64,000 nt of DNA from Paenibacillus_G filicis. GTDB lineage: Bacteria > Bacillota > Bacilli > Paenibacillales > NBRC-103111. A program made the translations under genes and the position numbers. The stretch's first letter is position 1. Each line of letters begins with the position of its first letter. The stretch covers positions 73,739 to 137,738 of the forward strand of contig NZ_JBBPCC010000024.1 in NCBI RefSeq assembly GCF_038070315.1. The letters are read 5' to 3'. The notes beneath the pieces are model-generated. The model made no database searches and had not been told where the DNA came from. It was given only the letters and a program-made list of their open reading frames with translations. Positions 54,588 through 61,773 of this stretch are shown piece by piece.

Positions 54588-55255
54588 TCGACGATATACC
54601 CCAATCCCCGCCTTGTTTCAATCATTTCGCCAGTCCCTATTTCATTCAGTTTTTTCCTAAGTCTTGTAATATTGACGGATAAGCTATTATCATCAGCGAA
54701 ATAATCCGCGGACCATAGATATTCCATGAGTTCTTCCCGTGTCACAATACTTCCTTTATTTTTTATCAAATAAGCTAATACTTTCAACTCATTTTTTGTA
54801 AGCTCCAATGTCTTTTCTTCAAACCTTATACTTCCGTTAGCCAAATTTAGCTGTAAGCCTCTATAGGAGATCACATCTGCATCTTTACCCTGATCGTATG
54901 CCCTTCGTAACACAGAAAATATTCTTGCCAATAGAATCTGTGTATGATATGGCTTTGTAATAAAATCATCAGCGCCCAGGTTCATGCTCATCAGCTCGTC
55001 AGCTTCGCTATCTCTGCTCGTCACAATGATAATAGGCACTTGTGATTTTTTACGGATTTCTCTACAAATATAATACCCATCAAAAAAAGGCAAGTTAATA
55101 TCTAGAAGGATTAAATCCGGATTCTTCGAATTCACGTATTCCATAATATTGTTAAAAGAGTTTGGAGCCTCTACGATGTAGCCATACCTGGACAAAAGCT
55201 CTCCCAATTCCAGTCGGATGGTTTCAGAGTCTTCAATAACTAAAATTTTATACAT
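54584..55255 (-). CDS. BceR-type response regulator
   Basis: 223 residues, OmpR-family. LVIEDSE start, phospho-Asp in NPDLILLDINLPFFDG, conserved K in FITKPYHTQ, and winged helix LTKNELKVLAYLIKNKGSIVTREEL then LSVNITRLRKKL. It is the first gene of the two-component operon; it should activate the transporter operon, probably through the 7-4-7 repeat at 53475-53492. The ATG is preceded at some distance by AAAGGATGAAG. Confidence 0.92.
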   Translation of the reverse strand: MYKILVIEDSETIRLELGELLSRYGYIVEAPNSFNNIMEYVNSKNPDLILLDINLPFFDGYYICREIRKKSQVPIIIVTSRDSEADELMSMNLGADDFITKPYHTQILLARIFSVLRRAYDQGKDADVISYRGLQLNLANGSIRFEEKTLELTKNELKVLAYLIKNKGSIVTREELMEYLWSADYFADDNSLSVNITRLRKKLNEIGTGEMIETRRGLGYIVE

Positions 55256-55720
55256 AGCAGGTCTTCATCCTTTGATTCTTTTAATTTAAACGATCCTGTA
55301 AGTGAGACTTTGCTTGCGCTTCCTTTTTCCCATGGCTTTAAGTATAACTTATTTATCGCAGCCTTGTGTATCCACCTTATGGGTTCATAAGATACGGCCT
55401 CGGCAAGCTTGATTTTATCCACCCGATTTTTAGAAAAAGGCTCTTTTCTGCTCGGCCATCTTGAAAACCATTCTGCGCGCGGCACCCACCCGAAGCATCG
55501 CTTCCTCGGGGATCATGACGAGCCGCGATAGGCAGGCAACTTCGTACACCTCCCGGATCGACAGTTGGTTTCCTGGCAGCAGCAGCGCTTCCTTCAATCC
55601 CCTGCAACAGCGCATGCGGTGGTTGTTTCGGACATCGTCGTTCTCACTTCGGTCTGTATCATCCAGTTAAACTCAATCGATTACCGCTAAAACACAGACG
55701 TTTAGTCGGTTATAAGATAT
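55256..55720. other. Long gap with a degraded coding segment
   Basis: About 465 bases. The left part should hold the promoter of the response-regulator gene. From about 55615 down to 55433 a minus frame of about 60 codons (MRCCRGLKEALLLPGNQLSI... to ...FKMAEQKRAFF) has protein-like composition but no ribosome site and no recognised family. A partly overlapping frame upstream contains LIEFNWMIQTEVRTTM. I regard it as a possible gene remnant only. Confidence 0.35.
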
Positions 55721-55760
55721 AAAAAATCCCACCTTCCCTATAGACAAGGAAAATGGGACT
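55721..55760 (-). terminator. Terminator of the multicopper oxidase-cytochrome operon
   Basis: TCCCA(CC)TTCC pairs with GGAA(AA)TGGGA. The minus strand continues TTTTTT. It lies about 60 bases beyond the cytochrome gene stop. Confidence 0.8.
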
Positions 55761-55821
55761 TTCAACAGTCAGATCAGGTCTATCATTATGTATAACGATA
55801 GGTACATCTTGTAATCCAATA

Positions 55822-56175
55822 TTAGCCGTCAGGTTGAGAAGCCAGCCACTTCGCCAATCCTTCTGTCTCCGCTTCCGTCAGCCGTTTCTTGAAGGCCGGC
55901 ATCTGTTTGCCGCCTGATGTGATCTGCTCTGCAATCCGGGCAGCGGTGAGCCTCTGCCCGACCTGCTGCAGGTTCGGGCCGACCCCTCCAGCCAGATCCT
56001 GCCCGTGGCAGGCGAGGCAGTTGGCCTGGTACAGCTTCTCCACCTCACCGGCGGGCAGTGCCGGATGGTCATCGCCTTGGTCCGACCCCGCCGAGCCGCA
56101 GCCAGCCGCCAACAGGCTGACTGCGAGGAGCAGAGCGCATGCGGTTGTTTTCTTGCGCCGCCTTCTCGTCTTCAT
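55822..56175 (-). CDS. Lipoprotein cytochrome c (small, one haem)
   Basis: The 117-residue protein has a lipobox LAAGC (lipid-modified C26). It has one haem motif C53-L-A-C56-H57 followed by GQDLAGGVGPNLQQVGQRL, and the likely axial Met in GGKQMPAFKKRL (M92), the order of class I cytochromes such as CccB-like proteins. It carries single electrons on the outer face of the membrane. I start at ATG 56173-56175 after GGAGGGG; longer frames are Arg-rich and unlikely. Its start overlaps the stop of a 49-codon ORF. Last gene of the operon; likely partner of the multicopper oxidase. Confidence 0.88.
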   Translation of the reverse strand: MKTRRRRKKTTACALLLAVSLLAAGCGSAGSDQGDDHPALPAGEVEKLYQANCLACHGQDLAGGVGPNLQQVGQRLTAARIAEQITSGGKQMPAFKKRLTEAETEGLAKWLASQPDG

Positions 56176-56321
56176 ATTTCCCCTCCCGCCGGAGCTGAGC
56201 CTGAGCTTTCTTGTGCGTAACGGGACCCCATCGTTCCCGCCCTTCCACCGTGACAACGCCAACACTCCGTCAGCGCGACGTTCCCGACCAGCCCGCCGGG
56301 AACGCCACCCGTCAGCCCCAT
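56172..56321 (-). CDS. Small ORF with a CxxCH motif between tatA and the cytochrome c gene
   Basis: A 49-codon frame from ATG 56319-56321 ends in a TGA that overlaps the cytochrome c ATG (ATGA). It encodes a Gly-rich hydrophobic segment (MGLTGGVPGGLVGNVAL) followed by TECWRCHGG, a haem-binding type CxxCH, and a polar tail. Codon third positions are GC-rich as in neighbouring genes. No good ribosome site precedes the ATG, and the same frame reads back to the tatA stop as HTFAFFIA. It could be a real small membrane haem or metal-binding protein, or chance. Too short to identify. Confidence 0.4.
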   Translation of the reverse strand: MGLTGGVPGGLVGNVALTECWRCHGGRAGTMGSRYAQESSGSAPAGGEI

Positions 56322-56354
56322 GGCGATAAAGAAAGCAAACGTATGTCCACTGCA

Positions 56355-56558
56355 CTAGCTCGACTTCGCCCCGCCTTCCCCACTCTTCTCAGCCGATCGG
56401 CGCCCAGCATCCTCATCCTGGGTCAACGCCCTGGCCCCAGCCTTAAACTCACTCAAGGTCGTGCCAATCGCTCGCCCAAGCTGAGGCAGCTTGGAAGGGC
56501 CGAACAATAGCAGCGTGACCACGATGATCAGAATAAAGCCGCTTGCTCCGATGTTCAT
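56355..56558 (-). CDS. tatA: TatA, twin-arginine translocase subunit
   Basis: The 67-residue form starts MNIGASGFILIIVVTLLLFG, then PSKLPQLGRAIGTTLSEFK. It has one membrane helix, the FGP-x-KLP hinge, an amphipathic helix, and an acidic/Lys tail, the standard TatA plan. Earlier in-frame ATGs at 56564 and 56576 are possible; I chose the one matching the usual MxNIG start. TatA forms the pore for folded proteins with twin-arginine signals. The multicopper oxidase of this operon has such a signal, so co-expression makes sense. No tatC is in the window. Confidence 0.88.
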   Translation of the reverse strand: MNIGASGFILIIVVTLLLFGPSKLPQLGRAIGTTLSEFKAGARALTQDEDAGRRSAEKSGEGGAKSS

Positions 56559-56630
56559 AGGCATTTCCCGCCACATCCTTTCCTTCTATTATATAGCTTG
56601 CTCTTCTTACTGCTCCCTCTTCTCTAACAG

Positions 56631-57839
56631 CTACACCAACAGCGAAGTCGCATACATCACGCCGAGACCAAGCACGACCCCGGCGAAATTCCGCCATGAC
56701 AGCAGCGGATACGACTGCACCGATGATTCCTTCAGGATCATACGGGCGATCACGTAGATAACCTGGGCAATCGCTCCCGCTCCGATACCGAAGAATAGAG
56801 CAGCCAGCGTTTTATCCAGAATCAATCCGCCCGACCAGACGCCCAGAATGGCAGGTCCGCCACCGATCAGCGCCAGCCAGACGAAGGTTTTCCAGGTCGG
56901 CTTGCTCCGGGTCAGCGGAGCGGCAATTCCGATTCCCTCGGTCATGTTGTGCAGCGTAAATCCGATGATCAAGAATGTGCCCAGTGCCGCTTCCCCGACG
57001 GCAAAGGCCGTCCCGATCGCCAGTCCTTCGCCGAAATTATGCAGGCCGATGCCAGCCGCCAGCTTATAAGCCAGCGATGGGTCCCCCGGACCGCTCTGCT
57101 TCACCTTGCGGCTGCCCGCCTGATCCAGCGCGACAAGGAACATGAAGCTGAGCAGTGCCCCGAACCAGACCAGTCCCGTTCCGTGGAAGACCGATGGCGC
57201 CTCCGACGCGAATTCGAGTCCTTCCTCGATCGTATCCACCACCAGGAAGATCAGCAGCCCTGCGGTAAAGGCGAGCACGGCATGAAGTCCCCGGGCGCTG
57301 AACCTCCGGATGAACGGAAACCACATCAGACCGAGCGCCACCGGGATCACCCCTACATATAGCCCGATCAGTGCGTACTTCCCGATCCGCTCTCCGCTCA
57401 GCTCCGGCGTCTTGAACGCGACATCGATGCTTTTATCGAAGATGGCGCTGTTGGAGGAAATCATACGAATCTCATGGGCATCGCCCTCCACCCATGGATA
57501 TGGGATCGACATCACCGCCCGGCTCATGCGCGGAATCGTCGCTGACGGCTCCATCGTGAAGTTCCAATACGCATCGTCGATCATGACCTGAGCGATCGTC
57601 AGCTCCTCCGGACCGGAATTCAGCACCGTCAAGGTGATTCCGTTATCCGTCAGGACCGTCTTCTCGATGTCCATCTTCTCAATGGGTACCGGCGGCTCCT
57701 CGTTGATGCCCGTGCCGAGCGTCATAATCGCGATGACGAGAGCGATCAGCAGAGCGACCGGCAGAACGCCCCAGAGCAGCCCATTTCCTTTTCCGACCGG
57801 GTTAAGCGGCGTGCCGTTTTTCATTTGTACCTGACTCAT
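56631..57839 (-). CDS. ZIP-family metal transporter with an added extracytoplasmic domain
   Basis: A 402-residue protein. After a first helix (about 21-42), residues 45-148 form an outer beta-rich domain (for example VLTDNGITLTVLNSGPEELTI). It is followed by about seven helices of the ZIP fold, with metal sites GIGLHNFGEGLAIG (H267, E271) and GFTLHNMTEGIGIA (H297, E301). ZIP proteins move Zn2+, Fe2+ or Mn2+ toward the cytoplasm. I start at ATG 57837-57839 after GGGAGG. It lies 14 bases after the multicopper oxidase gene, so both are made together. The metal is unknown; a Fur-like box upstream of the operon hints at iron. Confidence 0.88.
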   Translation of the reverse strand: MSQVQMKNGTPLNPVGKGNGLLWGVLPVALLIALVIAIMTLGTGINEEPPVPIEKMDIEKTVLTDNGITLTVLNSGPEELTIAQVMIDDAYWNFTMEPSATIPRMSRAVMSIPYPWVEGDAHEIRMISSNSAIFDKSIDVAFKTPELSGERIGKYALIGLYVGVIPVALGLMWFPFIRRFSARGLHAVLAFTAGLLIFLVVDTIEEGLEFASEAPSVFHGTGLVWFGALLSFMFLVALDQAGSRKVKQSGPGDPSLAYKLAAGIGLHNFGEGLAIGTAFAVGEAALGTFLIIGFTLHNMTEGIGIAAPLTRSKPTWKTFVWLALIGGGPAILGVWSGGLILDKTLAALFFGIGAGAIAQVIYVIARMILKESSVQSYPLLSWRNFAGVVLGLGVMYATSLLV

Positions 57840-57853
57840 GACCGATCCTCCCT

Positions 57854-58909
57854 CTACTCTGCTTCGAAGAAGCCCATCCATCCGAGCTCCGTAAATTCGC
57901 TAATATGCGCGTGAAACATATATTTCCCCGGTGCCGGGAATGTGATCTCCACCAGTCCCCGTTCACCCTGGCCCAGCATGACTGTGTCTGTAAAATACGG
58001 GCGCGCCTCCGGGTCGGCTCCAGTCGCGTAATAATGAAAAAAGTTGGCGTGCAGATGAAAGGAATTGATGAGGTCAAATTCCAGAAAGTTACTTAGATAA
58101 ATACGGACCAGTTCACCGGCCTTGACCTTAACCGGTTCCTGCATATAAGCGAAGGCATAGCCGTTCACGGTATAGACTTCATTTTCCCCGTCGAAATCAA
58201 GGTCGTACCCGTTCATCACCATGGACATTTCGTGAGCGGGCTTGCGCGGTATCTTCGGATCGATGATGAAGTTTCCGTACATTCCCTTATGCAGATGATG
58301 CCGGAATGGCTGCACATGGCAGTGGTAGACCATCATGCCGGCCGGCTTCGCTTCGAATTCGTATGTAAAGGTCCCTCCGGGAGGAATCTGCTCCAGTCCA
58401 TCCATGTTCGTTGGATGGATGCCATGGAAATGGATCGAGTGCGGGTGTCCGGTCGCATTGATGAATTTGACCCTGACGATATCTCCCTCCGTGCAGCGGA
58501 TCGTCGGTCCGGGTATCGTGCCGTTGTAGGTCCATCCCGGAAACTTGACGCCCTTGATGATTTCGATCTCCTTCTCCAGCGCCGTCATCTCATATTCCCG
58601 GATCGTCCGGCCATCCGCGGACTGGCTGACCTTGCCGTAGTCGAAGTTAGTCAGAGCCTCCCGGGCCATCACGAGCCCTTCCGTTACTTCCGTACCCGGC
58701 TCATAGCCGTGCTGCATGCCGTGCGAGCTTTTTGGCGAACCTTGCGAACCTTGATGGTTGCCCTTGTGGGCATCGCTGGATTCCGAATGGGCCACACCGC
58801 CCAGCAGCGAACCCGGATTAAACAGCGCTCCTCCGAGCAGCGCTACCGTCCCTGCTGCCCCCGCCTTAATAAAACCACGGCGTGAAACTTGCTTGTTCCG
58901 ATCGTTCAT
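57854..58909 (-). CDS. Two-domain multicopper oxidase with a Tat signal
   Basis: The 351-residue protein has a twin-arginine signal (SRRGFIKAG, R10-R11). A His/Ser/Gly-rich linker contains SSHGMQHG. Two cupredoxin domains carry the copper ligands: H160/H162 in HSIHFHGIH, H196-C197-H198 plus H204/H205 and M210 in MMVYHCHVQPFRHHLHKGM (blue copper in domain 1), H285/H287 in NSFHLHA, and H333/H335 in MFHAHISEF. Domain 2 has HAH, not HCH, so it lacks blue copper, as in type C two-domain enzymes. It oxidises a metal or organic donor outside the membrane. Start at ATG 58907-58909 after GGAGGG. First gene of the operon. Confidence 0.92.
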   Translation of the reverse strand: MNDRNKQVSRRGFIKAGAAGTVALLGGALFNPGSLLGGVAHSESSDAHKGNHQGSQGSPKSSHGMQHGYEPGTEVTEGLVMAREALTNFDYGKVSQSADGRTIREYEMTALEKEIEIIKGVKFPGWTYNGTIPGPTIRCTEGDIVRVKFINATGHPHSIHFHGIHPTNMDGLEQIPPGGTFTYEFEAKPAGMMVYHCHVQPFRHHLHKGMYGNFIIDPKIPRKPAHEMSMVMNGYDLDFDGENEVYTVNGYAFAYMQEPVKVKAGELVRIYLSNFLEFDLINSFHLHANFFHYYATGADPEARPYFTDTVMLGQGERGLVEITFPAPGKYMFHAHISEFTELGWMGFFEAE

Positions 58910-58977
58910 TGACTTCCCTCCACATATTTTGTACAAGGTGAAATGATTTTACCTAGGGCAATATTTATTCCAAAAAA

Positions 58978-58992
58978 AGAGAATGATTCTCA
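58978..58992 (-). promoter_or_regulatory. Fur-like box upstream of the multicopper oxidase operon
   Basis: AGAGAATGATTCTCA matches 11 of 14 defined positions of the 7-1-7 Fur box (TGATAAT-N-ATTATCA) and is itself a dyad (GAGAAT-G-ATTCTC). It lies about 70 bases upstream of the ATG, overlapping a possible -35 (TTGAGA). Zur or PerR, which use similar boxes, cannot be excluded. Confidence 0.6.
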
Positions 58993-59053
58993 ATCTGTAC
59001 CCTAGTATACGTCCAATTCATTTTGCTGTAAAGCCAAATTTTTGTCTATGAAC

Positions 59054-59079
59054 ATATCTTTTTCCCTAGGGAAAGATAT
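59054..59079. promoter_or_regulatory. Dyad centred on CCCTAGGG upstream of the multicopper oxidase operon
   Basis: ATATCTTT-TT-CCC-TA-GGG-AAAGATAT is a nearly perfect 26-bp inverted repeat. A related half (CCTAGGG-C-AA-TATTT) occurs at 58952-58966. The binding protein is unknown; copper-sensing CsoR and other metal repressors use CCC..GGG dyads, but this site is not a clear match. Confidence 0.45.
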
Positions 59080-59104
59080 TCATGACTAATAGGCTCCGAG
59101 CGAA

Positions 59105-59150
59105 CAAAAAACGACCGTCCCCCGTGATCAAGCTCGGGTTTCGGTCGTTC
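59105..59150 (-). terminator. Terminator of the cyclase gene
   Basis: AACGACCG pairs with CGGTCGTT around an inner GGGT/CCCC-type stem. The minus strand continues TTTTTTG. It starts two bases after the gene's stop. Confidence 0.85.
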
Positions 59151-59151
59151 C

Positions 59152-60102
59152 TTATGAATGTTGACGGCTCGCTGAGGCAGCCCCATCGGTAATCCTTGCC
59201 CACGCCCGGATCGGAAAAGCGCTCATCCCCTGAATTTTCATCGGGGCAGCCGTGAAGCGGAAGCCCTCGTCCGGCAGCTGTTCCGTTCCGGTCAGGTTCT
59301 CCACGATCGGGATGCCCGCATCCAGCAGAATCGTATGCACGGGGCGGTCCGGATCGCTCGTGTCATCGATGTTGTGGCTATCGATCGCGACGAGCAGCGC
59401 CCCTTCATCCCGCAGATAGGCCGCCGCATCCTTCGTGAGGTAGGGATGCTCCTCGAAGTACCCGTGCAAGCCCCAGCTCCGTCCCCGGCCTGTCTCGATC
59501 AGAACCGCCCGGTTGCTTACACGGTATCCCTCGAGATGCTGGCGCAAGACGGCTCGTCCGGTGAATCCGGCCAAACGGACCACGACGCCATCCAGATCCG
59601 CCGTTACCTCAAGCGGCAGACCCGCTACATCGGCCCCTCCGGCATACCGGTGGGCTGGACTGTCAATCGACGTTCCCGAGTTGGCGACCATCTCAATGCG
59701 GCCTATGTTGAACGTAACTCCTGGTGCGTATCGTCCCTTTGATGCTTCGTGACTCAGATAATCCGAAACCTGTGGAGCCGGAAAGCCTGGGTATGTCTCC
59801 ATTCCGTGTGCGATCGTATGGCTCAGGTCGATGATGCTTGCAGGCATACCCGATGAGCGGCGCTCTGCATCCTCGACCTCCGCGTCATTCTCCCGCAAAG
59901 TCTCCGTATTGAAGATTCGAACCTCCCGGACCGACTGCAGCTGCAGCTCTCTCACCAGAAGTTCTGCGAGCTGGGACTCCCCCGCTTCCCAGCCGTCCTC
60001 TTTCAGACGGAAGCGCTGTCCCTCCAGCCTGCCTCCATGTGTGAAGCTTACTTCGAAATCGAACTGAACAAACGGTCCTTTAGCCGGTATTTCGTTACCC
60101 AT
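59152..60102 (-). CDS. Cyclase-family (KynB-like) metal-dependent hydrolase
   Basis: A 316-residue protein, longer than the usual ~210-residue cyclase family. The core from about residue 90 begins IIDLSHTIAHGMETYPG and carries MVANSGTSIDSPAHRYAGG. This is the family HxGTHxDxPxH region with the first two His replaced (N and S). GVVVRLAGF and RAVLIETGRGRSWGLHGYFEEHPYLT follow, then LVAIDSHNIDD. The family hydrolyses cyclic or formyl amides (kynurenine formamidase) with zinc or manganese. The N-terminal ~85 residues form an extra acidic domain. I start at the ATG 60100-60102 after GGGAGG. Substrate unknown. Confidence 0.8.
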   Translation of the reverse strand: MGNEIPAKGPFVQFDFEVSFTHGGRLEGQRFRLKEDGWEAGESQLAELLVRELQLQSVREVRIFNTETLRENDAEVEDAERRSSGMPASIIDLSHTIAHGMETYPGFPAPQVSDYLSHEASKGRYAPGVTFNIGRIEMVANSGTSIDSPAHRYAGGADVAGLPLEVTADLDGVVVRLAGFTGRAVLRQHLEGYRVSNRAVLIETGRGRSWGLHGYFEEHPYLTKDAAAYLRDEGALLVAIDSHNIDDTSDPDRPVHTILLDAGIPIVENLTGTEQLPDEGFRFTAAPMKIQGMSAFPIRAWARITDGAASASRQHS

Positions 60103-60403
60103 CTCCAAACCTCCCGCCCAGAGTTTCTAAGAATACCTTGTATGCCTATCATTATAGTCGCAGTCAGAATGATGGATCAATACGATTGTTTCTATCCAAA
60201 TGATCTAAACTTTAAATGATATGTTCTAAGGGGTCATAGACAGGATGCATCAAATAGAGAGACACTCTATATCACACTAAAGTAATATGACTCCATGCCA
60301 AGAGCGGTTTCCCCACGTTTGAATTATTATTCATATTCATGCATAATAATAACTATCTATCTCGAAGTATGGAAAAAATGACCCTTTAAGGAGAACGGAT
60401 GAT
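60103..60403. other. Divergent intergenic region
   Basis: About 300 AT-rich bases between the cyclase gene and the transglutaminase-like gene. It contains the ribosome site of each gene and presumably two promoters. No conserved repeat or RNA motif was recognised. Confidence 0.5.
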
Positions 60404-61015
60404 ATGAACTTACTAGCTGAATCTAACGACATAAATGACTATCTTTTAGAGACTGACGAAGTCGATTATTCGCATAGCTCGATAAGAGAAAAAACCCATG
60501 AACTGTACAGCCATTCACCACATGAAGTAGACTTTGTTCGGTCTGCCTTCGAGTTTGTCCGGGATCATATTTCCCACTCCTGCGATATTCGAAGCTCTCG
60601 AATTACTTATAAAGCGTCGGATGTTCTCCAGTTCAAAGAAGGGATCTGCTACGCGAAATCTTTATTGTTAGCTGCCCTTCTAAGAGGTAACGGCATCCCC
60701 ACAGGATTCTGTTACCAGAGACTGACATTGGGAAACACTCCGGATACAGGTTATGCGCTTCATGCGTTAAATGCCGTTTATTTCCGTACAATGGATCAAT
60801 GGATACGTCTGGATGCTCGAGGAAATAAACCAGGGGTAGACGCCCAATTCTCGCTGGATGCAGAGCAGCTGGCCTTCCCCATTCGTAGTCATTATGATGA
60901 AATCGACTATCCCATCATCTACGTGAATCCCAACCCCCAAACGATAGCTGTGCTTAAGCAATCTACAAACTGCATAGAGATGTGTCAAAATCACTTGCCA
61001 TCCGAAATAAAGTGA
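60404..61015 (+). CDS. Transglutaminase-like (papain-fold) protein
   Basis: The 203-residue protein has the catalytic triad order of transglutaminase-like families: C82 in LQFKEGICYAKSLLLAALLRG, H120 in GYALHALNAVYF and D137 in WIRLDARGN. No signal peptide is seen, so it acts in the cytoplasm. Family members are proteases or amide-forming enzymes; the substrate is unknown. Start supported by AAGGAG. Confidence 0.85.
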   Translation: MNLLAESNDINDYLLETDEVDYSHSSIREKTHELYSHSPHEVDFVRSAFEFVRDHISHSCDIRSSRITYKASDVLQFKEGICYAKSLLLAALLRGNGIPTGFCYQRLTLGNTPDTGYALHALNAVYFRTMDQWIRLDARGNKPGVDAQFSLDAEQLAFPIRSHYDEIDYPIIYVNPNPQTIAVLKQSTNCIEMCQNHLPSEIK

Positions 61016-61170
61016 AGCCTTCAGAGACAAGCCAGCGTATACGCTTGTATCCGTCACCGGAATTGCAACAGCATGTGCTATATACTTGTTGCCGAAGCGA
61101 GGGACGCAGGAAAACTTATTGTAATATGGATTATATAGCTCTATAAGTTTTAAATAGTAAGGGGGAGCCT

Positions 61171-61692
61171 ATGAAAGTAAGATTAGCTGATTACAATGAA
61201 AATTGGGTTAGGCTATTTCAAGATGAAGCTGAATTTCTACAAACCATATTTGGAGATGAAATCGTACGCTTTGAACACTTTGGCAGTACATCCGTTCCTG
61301 GCTTAAAAGCTAAGCCTGTTATCGACATGATGTGTATGGTAAATGACATTGAAAAAGTTGATTTATTTAACGATAGAATGAATACACTTGGATATGACGT
61401 TGCAGGAGAATGGGGCCTACCAGGAAGAAGATTATTTCGCAAGGGTGGAGAAAACAGAACCCATCACATTCATTTTTATAAATTCGATAACCCTCAAATT
61501 GAACGGCATCTTATATTTAGAGATTACTTAAGATGCCATCCTGAAGAAGTAGCCAGGTACAGCCATTTTAAAGAAGAATTAGCTCAAAGATTTGAAAACA
61601 CAAGCGAATATAGCCCCGCTAAGAAAACATTTGTAAAGGATATGGAACAACTTGCACTGACATGGTTTAAAGAAAACCAACTAAAGAATTAA
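61171..61692 (+). CDS. GrpB family (UPF0157) nucleotidyltransferase-like protein
   Basis: The 173-residue protein carries the typical GrpB pattern: RFEHFGSTSVPGLKAKPVIDMMCMVND (GSTS..GL..KP.ID), then LPGRRLFRKGGENRTHHIHFY and LRCHPEEVARYSHFKEELA. The fold is of the nucleotidyltransferase superfamily; the role is not known with certainty (some relatives affect dephospho-CoA metabolism, others act in antibiotic or toxin biology). Ribosome site AGGGGGAG. AT-rich. Confidence 0.92.
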   Translation: MKVRLADYNENWVRLFQDEAEFLQTIFGDEIVRFEHFGSTSVPGLKAKPVIDMMCMVNDIEKVDLFNDRMNTLGYDVAGEWGLPGRRLFRKGGENRTHHIHFYKFDNPQIERHLIFRDYLRCHPEEVARYSHFKEELAQRFENTSEYSPAKKTFVKDMEQLALTWFKENQLKN

Positions 61693-61718
61693 TGGACCTA
61701 TTGCCGTGTAACAAAAAC

Positions 61719-61767
61719 AAAGCGGATGCCGGAACCCTGACCTGTCGGTCACTCCACTCGTCCGCTC
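61719..61767 (-). terminator. Terminator of the MFS gene
   Basis: AGCGGA pairs with TCCGCT around an inner CCG/CGG stem. The minus strand continues TTTGTTTTTG. It lies 7 bases beyond the stop. Confidence 0.65.
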
Positions 61768-61773
61768 ATTTAT

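Noticed and set aside
55822..56355. Longer 177-codon version of the cytochrome c gene
   Set aside because: The first 60 codons are Arg/Gly-rich with no signal peptide; the ATG at 56173-56175 has a strong ribosome site and a proper lipoprotein signal directly after it.
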